From contig HG738138.1 of assembly GCA_000499405.2 (NCBI GenBank), forward strand, positions 8,740,888-8,804,887: DNA of 64,000 bases. Reading direction: 5' to 3'. Each line of letters opens with the position of its first letter. Position 1 is the first letter of the stretch. The notes under the pieces were generated by a model. The model made no database searches. It was not told the DNA's origin and saw only the letters and a program-made list of their open reading frames with translations. Both the position numbers and the translations under genes were made by a program. The stretch comes from Onchocerca volvulus (taxonomy: Eukaryota; Nematoda; Chromadorea; Rhabditida; Onchocercidae). Below are positions 1 through 13,675 of the stretch, one piece after another.

Positions 1-129
1 CCGACACTAGAAACATGCTTTTTCTCTTTTCTTTTTTCCACTTAACCAGACTGAGCTACAACAAAACTGTATTAAAGCATGGCGTATTCGAATGCAACGT
101 TGTGTCGAAATTTCAAAGCAATATAGGCT
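1..129 (-). mobile_element. Helitron 5'-region fragment, diverged
   Basis: This stretch matches the reverse complement of 53615-53743 along its whole length, at roughly 70% by eye. Shared words include ACACTAGAAACATG near the left edge, CGTATTCGAA and AAATTTCAAAGCAAT. The match at 53.6 kb lies just inside a Helitron-type TC terminus, so this is the inner 5' region of a minus-strand copy. The resemblance ends near 130, before a TC terminus is reached, so the copy is truncated on the right. On the left it runs off the window. Confidence 0.6.
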
Positions 130-649
130 TCGTTCATAGAAAAAACGAAAAATCAAAAGACATCTTTGATGTTCAAACGCCCTAGAAGTTTCAATATTAT
201 CGTCTCCTTCGCGTACTCATGAAGAGAATGACAGTCGAAATTATTTAATCTGCAAGTAAATTAGAATTATTTCGAATTTTATTGAAGATTTAATTTACTG
301 ATAAAGAAAAAGATTTATTTGAAATCTATTATTTCATTTGAATACTCAACATAGGTATCAGCCAAATTCATAGTACCATAATAGGATTGTAAGAGCCAAA
401 TAAGACTTAAGAACTTTGCCAAACAATGGCACGATATATAATACGTTTAAAAATTGCTGAAATAGTCCAAAATAAAATTTTTGAAATAATTCGAGGTACC
501 ACAGCTGTCATATATTGATATTACGTTGCTACCGCTATTTGGTGAAATATCTTTGTCAACAACGAACTAAGCTGCTAAACCATCACTTCTATGGTAAAAT
601 TTGCTTATTTTAATGGCTTTTGTGTCGAGAATCTGAGATAATTGATAAT

Positions 650-3600
650 TTCAGAATATCAAAAAACCAGCTGATAATAACATATATATATTTGAGACAG
701 ATACTGGTCTTAGTTCAATAAATACTAATAGATTTGATACAAACCTTAATATATCTCGATTTCACATCATATAGGCTATATAGAGTTAGGGCCCGAAGCT
801 GAACAAATGATGATGTCTTAAATGCTGGTCCATTTGGAAGCAGTACTTAGGTGATGATGCTCTATACAAAAGAAATTGCTTCGGAAATTATAGTGTCGAT
901 GAAAAAAAACTACAATCCCAGAAAGATTTGAAGATCTTAATACTTTTTCATTTTAGATTTGACTTCAAAGAAAAAAAACGATCGAATTACACGGGTGAAT
1001 TAGCATAAAAAGCTGTTTTTTGCGGTTCCATGATGTGAGCCGGTTGACTGTCTTGATCCATTTGTTATCCGATAAAATTAATAAAAATGGCTATAAGCAG
1101 CATACCATCAAACACTTCCATGTTGTTAGTTTCATTCAGTTGATGCATTAGTATAATCTTCGATTAAATTTTTATTCGATAAAGTCCAATTTACATCAAT
1201 TTAACAGTTTCAAACTAGCTGATTCCAAAGTGAATACTCGAAAAAATTTTCAGGAGTAGCGAGATCGTTTTCAGAATAATCATCACTGCTCAACTTGTTA
1301 ATAGTTATGACTTTTTCCTGGAAAAAAGTCAGATTTAAAAGAAAAAGTACAAAATGCATAATACTTCTTTGATGCATCTTGACTGATTTTCCTTGGCTCG
1401 CTCCTTAATATATTTAATTCAAAAGAATATTTTTTCATAAGAGATTAGAAATTCGGAACTTCACTTTTGAAAAAAAAGAATAAAGTCGAACTTTTAGATT
1501 ACCAGTGCTTTGAATGCTCATAAAAAGTCGAACTGATGAAATGTCATCGTTTTTTTTTTTATCAATTGTACGTCCTGATAATCTGAAAAAGATATTCTAC
1601 TGTATTAGCTTCAAATGGTTCAGTATACAAATAACTTCATTGATTGCGTGAAATCAGTATTGGGTGAATGCGTGTCTCAACAATTTTCAAAGGTATACCG
1701 AATAATTCTAATGCTTATTTTGTCGATAAATGTTCGTATTTAAAAAAAAAAAAAAAAAATCATAGAGGTGAAACTTCCAAATTAAAAGGATAATTTAACG
1801 GATCTTAATGTTTGGCTTATAAAATGCTGTCAAACTGATGGAATGCGACTTCAAGTAAAAGCTAACGTTAGGAATCATATCAATTACATTATTAGTGATT
1901 CGTTCATGTGAATCCACCCAAAAGGTGACATTTTTTAAAAATTTTGAAAAATTTTTCTTCACAAAAAATGTTAAGCAAACAATTTTTTCCAAGTTCCTTT
2001 AATACGAGTTGATCATGCGGAAAATAAATGACACTGTATCAGTCAATAACGTTCCAGAATTGAACTGAAATTCAGGAACAACAAATCGTCGATTTCAACT
2101 GCCCCATAGTAGTGGATTGAAAAGGATGTGTATCAAATTTTTCGGTTTGAACTGCCGCTTGCAGAGGAGATCGTTGCTCTTCTGACAGAGTATTCAAAAA
2201 AATTTCGGTTTCATTTTCATACAATGCATCATTCCCAGTACTTCTGATCAGTAAGTCTTTTTTTTGTTGCAAAATTACAGTGGGAAATTGAGGGATTAAT
2301 CTGAGAGCAGAATTCCCTCAAATGTATCAAATCGGCATAAATGGAAATATTTAATTCAAAGATGACTGATTTTACTGAATTATTGTATACATATCAATTC
2401 ATAAAATAGCATTATCTAATTTGGCAAAAACTTATTGAATGCTGAATATACTGGATGGTGTCCCATCTGATTTCTGGCAGACTTTTTCTCAATATTCACT
2501 CTACTTGGTGCAGTGAAGGACTTTCTTACCACTTATTGCTAATTCGAGTAATGGCAATATTTTATTATGTGATTAAAATTTAAAAAAATTTTTAAATTAC
2601 TTATTAGTGTGGTGGGTAGATCGGAAGATTTGTTTCTGCAATTTCATTTTCCAGGTTTATTTTTTGCCAAATAATCTCGATACCTGCTGTGTTTCAACCA
2701 AATTATTCCGATACCTGCTGTTTTTCAACGATATTTCTTTTTAAAAATTTTTTAAATCACTAATAACATCTGCAATTCTATGAGAATTATTTGATTTGAA
2801 GTTGATAAGCTGAGTAAATTTTGCGCGAATTTCACAAAGCTTTCCACTATATCACGAGAAGATGAAAACAATACAATCCTAGCACCAAATCCGCGCAGAT
2901 TTCTTATGCCAATGATGGTAGAAGAAAAAGGTGCAAGTTTGATTTGTAATCAGGTTCGGATTGCATTCCCAGATGCGAGATGAACAGAACTTGTAAACGA
3001 TTTGATCGTGAAAAACAGATGCTTGGTATTGATCTATCTGATAGTGTTACATTGTAACTTCCTCATAATTTATGATTGTATTCATAATTTGAAGTGAAAT
3101 TTAAAATTTGAAGAGGCTGATTTCAAATCAAATTCTCAGTTTCATTCCGATAATTATTCTGCAGACAAATCACAGGTATATTTTTTCTCGTCCGATAATT
3201 TGTTGTGAATCATCCCATAAAAGACTTAAATTTTGACATACGACTATGAAAGATCAAGTTTTCCTTGCTATGGTGAATTCACAAAGCTGAAAAGGACTCT
3301 ATCCTTCCAAATTTTTGTAATGCACCGAATTAGTCTGATAGTACTTGATATTTAGTTCGAAAGATTTGATTTTAGTACAGTTGGCTTTCTGAAATAATTT
3401 TTCTTGCAATAGTTAGGATGAATAAAGATTCGGAAGTATTGAATGATAAAATAATTCAAAATCTGAAAGAATATTTTAGGAAATTTTAATTTAAATCATG
3501 CAGACTAACCATGCTCGATGTATCCAGTATTCCTATTAGCTAGGATTATTTATGAGCGATAGCTGTTGTAATATATGGCTGTGTATGATTCTTTTGTCAA

Positions 3601-4458
3601 AACTATTTGCTGTGGAAATTTTTGTTGATGTGGTAATCTGTAGAATTGATTGTATATGTCGGACGAACTAGTATCGAGAAGGTTTTATTTTGAAGATAGC
3701 TGATTTCTTAATACAACCAGATTTTTATATATTAGAGATGGGAGTGGTTTACATTAATTACAGGAACTGTTAAGACTCAAGTACAACATAAGTATCATAA
3801 TAAGATCTAATGAGAAAATTAGCGTGTGAATATGCACAAAAGTGTGAATTTAGATGAGTATTGTGAGTGATTGATAGCAATGGCATTTCCTGCATGACAG
3901 GAATACAAGGATACGAGCATAAACAGAAAAAGCGTGGGAAATAAGTCTAAGGAATGTAAAGTGATTCACAATATTGGTTACACTGATTTACAATAGATAA
4001 AAAAAGAAAAAACATGGGACTAATCTGAGGAATGTAAATGAGATAATTAATGAATCATGAATCATGGAAAGCATTCCCATTTTTTACTTGTATAAAATTT
4101 ATTTCAGTTTTCGCGATTTTCGCAATATTTATCACTTACAATATTTATCATTCGAATGTTGGGATTATCAAGACTGATAAGTGAGATGGTGTTGTAACTG
4201 TTATGCTGGGTACTGCACTAACGAAAAAAAGACTTGATGAAAGTGGTATCATAGCAGAAATTGATTTATTTTTTATCACATCATTCTTAATTATATCCTT
4301 TTCCTTGACACTTTTCAGCGGTGTCAATGATAATTGGTATTTAGTGAATGCTTTTTAAGGGGACTTTGCCTGATTAATGGTATCATTGCTGATAGTTAAA
4401 CATTGCAACCAATGAGTGATAGATTACTTTCTTGCTTGTTATAATTTCTGCCTATTAA
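650..4458 (+). other. Scattered exon-like open segments, unidentified gene or pseudogene
   Basis: No confident gene is seen, but several short plus-strand segments read like protein and some are flanked by splice-like sites. About 655-769 is an open segment after TTTCAG. 800-1015 is an open segment interrupted in its neighbouring frame. 1606-1681 is open between TATTAG and a GTATAC donor. 2801-2983 is 61 codons with unusually varied composition (contains APNPRRFLMPMMVEEKG), followed after an apparent one-base frame change by a further 26 codons to about 3057. About 3108-3174 is open and ends at CAG|GTATAT. 3418-3489 is open with an internal ATG. Stops and frame changes between them suggest either a many-exon fast-evolving gene or a decayed one. 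I do not recognise the protein. Confidence 0.25.
2667..2728. repeat. Tandem duplication, 31-nt unit x2
   Basis: Two adjacent 31-nt copies, 2667-2697 and 2698-2728, both contain CGATACCTGCTGT and differ at only a few positions. This is a local duplication in non-coding or decayed sequence. Confidence 0.85.
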
Positions 4459-4947
4459 GAAGCACATTGGACGTTTGCTGGAGATGTTGGAAAAATTGCT
4501 GCATTACCTTATCATCAAGGCTTCGAACTCATATTAATTTATATTGGAAACGATAAGCTCATCATAGTCTACAAGATGGACAAGGTAAGATCTCGGAACG
4601 TCCAGAAATTTGAGCTTTATCGAATAAAGTTGCAAGGCGTTCCATGTAACTTTTTACTTATAAACAAAATTTCAAAGTCCCTTTTCCCTCTTAAAATAAA
4701 ACGAAATAAAGAAAATCTTATTTCTAATATTGGAACAGAACTTCATGCTAAATACGAAAAAATAAATAGAAATCCATCTGTAGAAGTAGCAAAGAATGAA
4801 TACGGCGAAGATAGAGATAAAATCATAAATTTAAAAAGTTTGAAATTCAAATCAAGAAATAGTTTGGAATCAGAAAATGAACTGATTTTTGCAGGCTGGC
4901 CAAAGAGCAATGAAGAATCGGTGATTTGTTGTATAGGTAAAATGTGA
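4459..4947 (+). CDS. Unidentified long open segment, possible last exon
   Basis: This is about 162 codons without a stop, unusual in such AT-rich DNA, closed by TGA at 4945-4947. The sequence before the first ATG (4576) is as protein-like as that after it (for example HWTFAGDVGKIAALPYHQG), so the segment is more likely an exon entered at a splice acceptor (CTATTAAG just upstream) than an ORF starting at the ATG. The middle is rich in Lys, Asn and Glu. A possible donor (TATAG|GTAAAA) sits just before the stop, so the exon could instead continue downstream. I do not recognise any domain. It could be the 3' part of the gene hinted at by the segments between 650 and 3490. Confidence 0.35.
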   Translation, partial: EAHWTFAGDVGKIAALPYHQGFELILIYIGNDKLIIVYKMDKVRSRNVQKFELYRIKLQGVPCNFLLINKISKSLFPLKIKRNKENLISNIGTELHAKYEKINRNPSVEVAKNEYGEDRDKIINLKSLKFKSRNSLESENELIFAGWPKSNEESVICCIGKM

Positions 4948-4981
4948 CACTTATTGAAGACTGAATGACTGAATGGAATTT

Positions 4982-5035
4982 GACAAATCTCTGCAACCTC
5001 AATGTTTGTCGACAAATCTCTGCAACCTCAATGTT
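4982..5035. repeat. Tandem duplication, 29-nt unit x1.9
   Basis: The 29-nt unit GACAAATCTCTGCAACCTCA... at 4982-5010 is repeated at 5011-5035 with no mismatch over the first 25 nt. It lies directly downstream of the open segment ending at 4947. Confidence 0.9.
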
Positions 5036-7504
5036 ATGGAAAGTATTCAGTTTGAAATCAAACGAAATTCTCCACTTTTATAGAGTGTCACATTTTTCCA
5101 TATTTGAAGCTATAGCTTTCTCCCTTTTTTTTTTTCCAGAAAAGCGAAAAAAAAAAACTTTTCCTTCTCCAAAACAAAGTTTTCATTAAAGCTCAATTTA
5201 AATTTCTGATTTAATTATTATTTTTCATAAATAAAATCTCTTATATAAGCTATTTCCAAAATTTTTGCTGCGATTATTCTTGTTATCATCCTAAAAATTA
5301 GGTATATGCTTTACTATAAATTAAGCTCAATGCCGCTATCTCTCGATTCTCTGGAATAACAACAATTCCAACATATGATTGCAATTTTCTAGCAATTTGC
5401 TGTGTAGCATGGCTGAGCGAGCGAGTAGTTTGAAATAACAAATTTTGTTTACAACATAACCTCCCCTAAAGCCTGATGGGAAATGCGATATTTCTGCAAT
5501 TTGTGTGATTTGTTAAATCTATTTCGATCAAATTGTAGAATTTTTTTGGAAATTTTATCAAGTTCCATTTCTTAAAATGAAATTTACGAAACATATTTAT
5601 TATCTGCTCAGTAGTTTCAAGCCCATTAAAAAAGTGATCCAAGAAAATAATAATTAGTGTAGCTGAACTAGAATGTTATTTAAGTATTTTTGTTTTTATT
5701 TTATGCTTATCTACATTCATATTATATTCAAAAACGTATTATGATTAGCATATTTCCTTCTCTTTCTCCTATTTTCCATTCCCTTCTGTCAGACAGTTGA
5801 AATTAATGTATATTCAACTAAATCATAAGATATTCACTTATAACGGGATTATTGAAGAACAATTGTTACGTAACTTGCACAGTGATTTGAATTTTAGAAC
5901 CATCTACACCATAAATAATTTATTAAATTGGTGAAAAATCAGATAGCGAATTTAATTATGCAAACTGATTTGGTATCTTAATCAATAATATTATCAAAAT
6001 TTGACTTTACTTCACAGAAAACTGCATGAAAGCAGATATACAAAATCATGATGGAATTTACATATTAGTTTTGAAGGTTTGCCATTTTTAGAATTTCTTT
6101 TTTTGCAATCATTTGATTTAGCGATTGTTCCAGTTTTTGAACTGCTGCTACAAAGCAAGCATACATAAGTTCCTTGAGCTTGAATGATTAAGCTGACAAC
6201 AGTAATTCGCGATCTGATAGCCTGTTGATTCGAGTTCAGATCAAAAATTCAAATTTTTGGACAATCTCGTTTCATGTTTCTAATTAAAAGTAGGTTTATT
6301 GAGAAATATTTCATGTTTCCAGTTAAATAAAATTTTGTTGGGAAACACCTTTGCCTCTGATATTTTTATAGCATCCGCTTGATCAATAAAAAAACTAACC
6401 GCATTTATTTACTCTTCTCTTGCATTATTTTTCTGTTTATATACCTTCTCTCTTTGCTTTTCTTGTTTACTTTTCATCAAATATGAATAGCACTGCTTCT
6501 TTAGTTGGTGATAAACTAGTTATCTGGCATATTTTTTTTTGTTGAATCTCATTTGTATTTGTAACTTTTCGAATACACTAGGAATTAGAATCCCGAAAAT
6601 CTGCATTGACAGTGTTTTTTTTTGACGCTGAGAACCTTATCCAGGATTTACGCATCATCTATTACTTCATTTCCAATGCATTATCTTTGAATTGTTGGAT
6701 AACCAATCTCATTATTCACGAATAGGTAATATTAGATTGAAAATAATGTAACTTGTAACGATGTAAGTGGATAAGGAATAAATGGAATTTGAAAAGAAAT
6801 CAACGAATTGTCGAATGATTTTTTTAATGTTTTGGGTAGATAATTGAAGGGATGAAGCTATTTTGATATTAATATGAAAGTGAAAATTTAACTTGTGATA
6901 GTTTGAGGGTTGAAGTAGTTTGCTGTTGTATTGAGCATAAATGCATATATATATATTTGTAATTGATGTTTTTGAAAAGATGCTCCATCTAGTCAGCAAT
7001 CTTACTAAGTTAGCTTAGTCCAATGAACTTCCAGTCTATCTAGCCCGGACTAGTCATCCTTGTCAACTTTCTTACTCTTTTTCTCTGGGTTTTTCTACGG
7101 ATTAATTTTTTCTTCTCTAGATAAATGATCAATTTTAAAACTCAGTCCTATCTTCTCCTTTCTATGCTCTCATCAATGACTTTTCAATAATGCATATATT
7201 ACATATGTACATGCTTGCACGATCCTTATATTAGTTGCCCTAAGTCTGCCCAATAAACCCTTGTGCATTCCTGAAAATCCATGTTACTTATGAAGCAGAG
7301 TCTCACTAACTTTGATTTTATAATCACTCAATTCTCAACCACCTGCTGGCGCCATTTTATTTTGTGACTTTTCTCCGGGCAAGCTAGTCATCATAAATTT
7401 TGCAGGATTTGGTGCAATTTTTAATCTTCTGTCTGTTGTCGTCGTTATAATCGTCATCAGAGAGAAAGAAAAAAAGACGTAACTAAAATTAGTCAATAGA
7501 TGTG
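5036..7504. other. Intergenic, no gene seen
   Basis: AT-rich sequence with homopolymer runs and short ATA repeats. I find no exon-like segment with splice sites on either strand. The part nearest 7504 is the presumed promoter and 5' leader of the HAD gene. Confidence 0.6.
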
Positions 7505-8366
7505 ATGAGTGCAAGAAGTGTGCGAACTCTCATACGCGATTCTTCTGCGTTGCTTAGTATCGCTTGTAAGTTATTCCTATTTCGTTCAAACAAATTTGAA
7601 GTTCAGTTAGAAGTTTTTGCACTGACTGGATCGCAAAAGCCATGCGATTCGCAATATTCTTTATTTTTTATTCATTTTATGTGTTATAATTTTTCCAAAA
7701 TACACCACTGTCTTTGTAGTAATATCTTTTACGAAAAATTTCAGGGTATATTGAAAGAAAATCACGAAATATCTTTAAATTGAGAAAATACTGATTGTCA
7801 AAAAGTGTTTATAATTACTGCTTGATGCAGTTATTAATTCCCCCTTATACACTTTCAGATAACAATTTAATATTTTTTAAAACAATTTTCATTTACACAA
7901 ACTGCTTTAAACATATGGAGATAATTTTCTCAATTTTACTTTTCATCATTAAAAAATATGGAAAAAATAAAAGTTGCTAATTCTGGACTTTGATGGCAAT
8001 TTTGAAATAGTTTTATGAATAAAAGAGGAGCGATAACATTTTCAAAATAATATTTACGAAATAATATGTGTTCGTAAAGACAGAAATGAAAATTTGTTTC
8101 TAAGTTTAAAAAGATTGAAGAACCACACTAAGTTCATATCGTTGTTAAGCGTTCAAATTTTTGGACATTTTGATAATTTTATTCTTCTTTTCCAAAAAAA
8201 AAAAATAATTTTTCTTTTAAATTTTCTCTTAAAATTTAGAACCATGTTACGATATTATCTTCTGATAGTAATATGAGCAATTTGTTATCGTTAGAGAGAT
8301 GAAATGGAGCTTCTATAGCTAAAAGAGTTAATATTTTTGGGAAAATTGTGGTAATTGGGTAAACTT

Positions 8367-8403
<37 letters not shown>

Positions 8404-11391
8404 CATTTCCATAAAAAGTTAACAAAAGTTGAGTTAAAACATCAGATTATGAAAAAAAAATTGTCTCCTATTTTTAAAGCTTTCAATAGTTTAAGGAAGA
8501 AAACCATAATTTCATGAAATAGAAACATCACTTTGAATCTTATACATTGTAAAAAATATGCACAGATATAAAATAGCAAATCAGAAAAAAAAAAACCGTT
8601 TTCATGCTTAAATAAAATTCCCACCGTTGAAAATAACTTGTGGATCTGTCGAATAATTTAACATTAACACACTGAATTATTCATTGGACTGAATCACATT
8701 TGCATTGAGTTATTTTATTCCTCCATTAAATCTCTAGAATTCACGAAGCACAGTTTCTGATTTTTTACACAATAAATCTTAGAAAATCTACATTTTAGAT
8801 GAATATGGACGGCCATTCCCCTTTACTTTTATTCAAAAACGTCGCATTCAGCATTCGATCCGTGACGATCAGGTGTTCGCGAATCGTCTTGTACAAACGC
8901 TTGCACCTATACGACGTCAAAAAAATGTATGTTTATTTGCTGGTTTTCATTCATTGCTTTTCTCAGTCTATTTTGAATTCTGAAGTTGGTCCTGGGATAT
9001 ATTCTGTATGATCTAATTATGTTCACATTATTCTATCACAAACTTTAATCTTCGAAATGGTATGAGAATAGCTTGGCCTATCGAAACATAATGAGGCACT
9101 AGTTCAAGAATGATGTTTTGCTAATTTAAGTAGAGTTGTAATAAACCAACCAGATTGACCTTTGTATAACAGAGCTATATTGTCAAGAGCCCAGTTATGT
9201 GAGTTTGGAATAAATTTGGTTTAGCATAAAGAACATTTTGTCAAAGCCAAGGTAATCTTAATTGTACAAGATACGTTAAAAGATAAGTAATAACAGTAAT
9301 TCTTGCGCATAATAACTTATAATTATCTGCAATAATTGAACTTTCATTTCAGAAAAAGGCTTCACTTGTGATTTTCGACAAAGATGGCACTTTGATTTGT
9401 TTTCATTCTACATGGGTTCCATGGGCAACAAATGTGGCCGAGAAGTGATTCTTTATTTTTGTTGAATAATTTAAATTATTTCAATTTCGTGAAAATAGTT
9501 TAAAGTGAAAATTTTAAAGCGAAGAGACGGATTACAATGCATTAAATGTATTACAGAATAAGTGAAGCAATTAATATGAACGTTGAAAAGGAAATATATT
9601 CGTTGTTGGGGTTACAGAAGGAGGAACAGCGCGTGAAACCTGGGCTTCTTGCTGAAGGAACTATGACACAAATACATGATGCCATTGCCAGATTATTGAT
9701 TAATTGCGGGATTGAAACTGCTGAAGCTGTCAAGGTTCTTTCTTTCATTTTCAAATTTCGATTTTGGCTTATCTTGTTAAGATATCTCTCCCATAAAGAA
9801 TGAATTTCACGGAATGAAGTGTCCAATTGGGCAAAAATCGCCGTTACTTCGATTTTGTTACCAATGAAATCTCAATATCCAATAATTTCGTCATCGTTCA
9901 TGAGATCAGCCACTATAGTAATGCTCTTCCGAATATAAATAAATAATTGCAGCATGTTATGGTAGCAATCCTGGAATCAAATGAATCCAGTGACCATAGT
10001 GTCAAAGAAATTTTTGATTTACGTTCATTATTTCGGCAACTACGAGATAACGGAATCAAAATAGCCATTTGTACTTCAGACAGTCGGTTAGTTTAATTTT
10101 TCCGGAATTTATTGAAGATGCAGAGACAATTTTTAATTAAAAAGTAATTGTTGCTGACGATTGATAATTACTTCTGCTCATCCACTTTGTAGTTTTGTGA
10201 AAACTTCACTTACTCATTGACTATAACACGATGCAAAGTGACGACGATTGAATAACAAAGAAACTCGCGAAGACATATTCCTGAAAGCCAAATAGAACTG
10301 TGCATGTTGATTAATATCCAACTTGCTCATATCTTATTCATTAAATGCATTTGATCAAGTCATTCGATATACGGTGTCGAATGCATCGTATTGCAGGTCC
10401 TTGTGTGGCATAGTCTATTAATACTGATGGTCCATTTTTGTTTATATGATTCGATAACTTTATCGCTTTCACAACATTTAAAGAAAAACGTCTCATATAA
10501 TGTCTCCAGTTTTTGACTCATTTTTGAGGCTTTTTTTTTTGTCAAATTCAAGCAAAAAAAAGTCCTTTTTCCAGAAAAGGGACCTTGACCACATTGCAAC
10601 GATTACAATTGGAAGATTATATTGATATGGTTGTGTGTGGTGATGATGCTGGTTCCATGCCGAAACCGCACCCTCATAATGCACTTTCCATATGTCGTAC
10701 GTTGGATGTTGATCCGCAAGTAAGCTTTATAACCTTCCATCTTCCCCCCCAAAGAAAAAAAGTCCATTGCAGACCTTTTAACATCAGTTCATTAGAAATA
10801 GAATAATGTCAATAGACAAGAATGCTTCAGATTCTGAACGAAACTGATTATTTGTTCAATATTTAGGTCATTTCATTGTCCATTGTTGCAAGATCTAAAT
10901 CATTTAATTGCTATATGATGATCTTTGGCCATGAAGTTCTTATCCTGTTCATAAAATTGCTAAAATTTTTTTTCAGGACGCACTTGTAGTAGGCGATACT
11001 TTGGCTGATATGCGCATGGGACGCTCCGCTAATCTTGGTAGTACTGTCGGTGTACTTTCCGGAGTATGTGGCATTAATGAACTGCGGCCACAAGCTGATC
11101 ACATCGTGAGCACATGTCATATCTGTGTTTAACTGATTCTTTAAAATCCATTTTATAAATCAATTCATATCGTATTACTAACTCGTCCAATATTTTTACA
11201 TGAAAACTTTTAAAAGTTGAACACTGTGCTGTGGATACGGCTTTGCAGCGACTGTTAGGAATGTCGAAGTTTTATATTACTCAAATACAAGATTATCAGT
11301 TTACTAACTATTCATTTAATTATTTTAGGTTCGTGACGTAAGCGAACTGTTACCCATTGTGTTGGAAATGAGAAGGTGGTCGTTATCATGA
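7505..11391 (+). CDS. HAD-superfamily hydrolase (phosphoglycolate phosphatase-like), 309 aa, mitochondrial-type leader
   Basis: Exons 7505-7565, 8799-8926, 9353-9444, 9557-9734, 9953-10086, 10575-10719, 10977-11105 and 11329-11391 join in frame with GT/AG borders. All four HAD motifs are visible. Motif I is DKDGT with Asp72 and Asp74; motif II is ICTSD around Thr194/Ser195; motif III is KPHP with Lys228; motif IV is GDTLAD with Asp253 and Asp257. The helical stretch between motifs I and II fits a C1 cap, as in the Gph/phosphoglycolate phosphatase group. A phosphomonoester substrate is expected from the family; which one is not visible. The N-terminus ([20 protein letters not shown]) is rich in Arg and Ser without acidic residues at the very start, suggesting mitochondrial import. 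The link from exon 1 to exon 2 (1.2-kb intron) rests on matching phase only and is the weakest part. Confidence 0.85.
8371..8399. repeat. poly(A) run, 29 nt
   Basis: Uninterrupted A run inside the first intron of the HAD gene. Confidence 0.9.
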
Positions 11392-12700
11392 GTCTGATAT
11401 CCGTCTTTGAACTTTCTCAGTTTCTCTTTCATCAGTTTAAGTACTATTTATTAAACTGTTTTCTTTAGAAGCTTTTCTAATTGAATTAAATTGAATAATA
11501 TGTATCATTATCGTCACTACTACCATTTTTTGCTAGTAGTGCTGCAGACATTATCGCTATCATTATCATTATATTCAACGGTGTATTATAATTTTTTTTT
11601 TTGAGGTGATACTCAGACCACTTATTTCCTTAGTTTTTTAATAGATAAAACTTGGTTATTTCATATACTTTAGTAAAAGTGTCAAGTTAAGATATGATGC
11701 TTAATTCGCATACTTTTCAAAATCACTTTTGTGACGTCAGTGATGACCATTTGCTTTGCTAGTTCAATTCATTACACCTGATGAAAGCTTTTTACTTACC
11801 AGAGGTGACCATTTGCTGATGAAAATAATTGCAATAGATATTTATCAAATCAAAATGTTTCGCAGTAGTTATTATATATATATATTTTTTTATTGGCTAG
11901 CCTTAGCCTTCAACTCCTGCACATAAATTAACAATTAAAAAGCTAATCTTACAACAAATGGTACAATAATTATACTTTCGGGCACTATATTTTGCCTACC
12001 GCTGTAAAATTCTTGGATACTTTCTTATGTGTTATAATGAATCGTATGCATATGGTATAAACTGTCATTTAATCCCAAAAGTTATGCCAGGACCTGCAAT
12101 GTATTTGGAAGAACAATTCGAACTTTTTTATAAGTATACTATCATACATTTGCAACTTGGATGAGTGGAACTCTTTTAAATACTTTCTGTTCTTCATAGA
12201 ACGAAAAGTTTCACTTTAATTTGCATGCTTCCCCATAATGAGCAAATTTCTCATCTGTTCCGAAAGTTTTCAACTCATATTACCCGCCAATTGCAGCGAT
12301 CTAAAGTTTCATTGGTGGATCTCTCTGTGAATTTGTGCATTTGACAATCGTCATAAGTTAATAAGTTCGAAGTCGCTTTATTTATACCGTAGGGACGATT
12401 ATATCGTGAAGTTGCAAACTGAAGCTTTGTAAACAAGTATTTGATATGACACTTATCCAGACAAATATAAAATAAAATCTTTGGAAAACAATATGCAGTA
12501 TTGGGTCATATTGTTCAAGAGTGAACAAAAAAATGAAAAATACTGAGTACAAAATTCGCAAAATAAAAATTTTTAAGTATTACCAACAATGTAGTGTCAT
12601 TTTTCAAACGATTTATAATACAAACAAGTTTTATCTATTCGTCAAAACACAATGTGATATCCCAGATAAGACAAAAGTATAAAAGAAGTAGATGAGTAGC

Positions 12701-12729
12701 AAAAAAACGACTCATAAAGTCGTTTTTTT
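12701..12729. repeat. Perfect 12-bp hairpin
   Basis: Left arm AAAAAAACGACT (12701-12712), loop CATAA, right arm AGTCGTTTTTTT (12718-12729). It looks like a bacterial terminator, but in this eukaryotic context it is simply a foldback next to a long T-rich tract. Confidence 0.8.
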
Positions 12730-13675
12730 CTTTTTTCTTTCTTCTTTTTTTTTTTAATTAAAAAAGAAACAGAGTAAAAGAGATCGGGCAAAGAAGAATC
12801 AGCCACAAATGAGATGGAGGTATTACTAATAAGTTGAATTAGTTAATCTCAGATTATTTCTCACTGCTTACATTTCGTACGGACAAGAAGCAAAGTATTC
12901 AAATCAACCTGAAATCAAGCAATTTTTATTCCTTTATTAAATAATGTTTATCGTCCAAATATCTTACGTCTAATACTTGGAAAATTGCGCACTTTTTTAA
13001 GGAAAATATTACGGAGACATGTACTTCTATTTCAAATGCACCAGTCAGATCTACTTATAATTTTACTTACAATACAGCATATACATGCTAATAAGTTTTT
13101 ATTTCATTATGTGGCATATTGTTCCACAAACAGATGATTTCCCGTACTCTCGCAAGTTTTATCGTCCTTGGCAAAAATCCTTTGACTTTCCAAACTTTTC
13201 CACGAAAAAAAATGCATATTATATGGACAGTTGTAATGATGTTGCTTAATGACAGCAAGTCGTGAAATCTGGTAAAAACTCAAGTTTATCATCGGGGAAA
13301 GATCACACTTTACAGTCAAAACTCTGACCTGGCAAAATCCTTTCCATCAATTCATATATGATTCCTGACTAAAATTCCAGCGCATTCTGTGCAACGTAAA
13401 ATAGAATGTTAGCCTTAAATCTATATTATTTCTGCTTCACATTTCAGCCTTAAATTCATGAATCGTTAGGAATCTTCGGACACAACCACTACAAACTGAT
13501 TAAGTCAGAAAATTCAGGTAAGAAATGAAGTACACCAAGAACGTACTTGTTGATGAATTCATTGCATACAAACACACACATACACAAATATGCACCCACG
13601 TGCACATAAACAACATATACATAAACAAACACGAAATTATCACGAAGTACACAATTCTGTTAATTTATAAATACT

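Noticed and set aside
12701..12729. Terminator-like hairpin followed by T residues
   Set aside because: Rho-independent terminators are not expected in nuclear nematode DNA, and no bacterial-type genes flank it.
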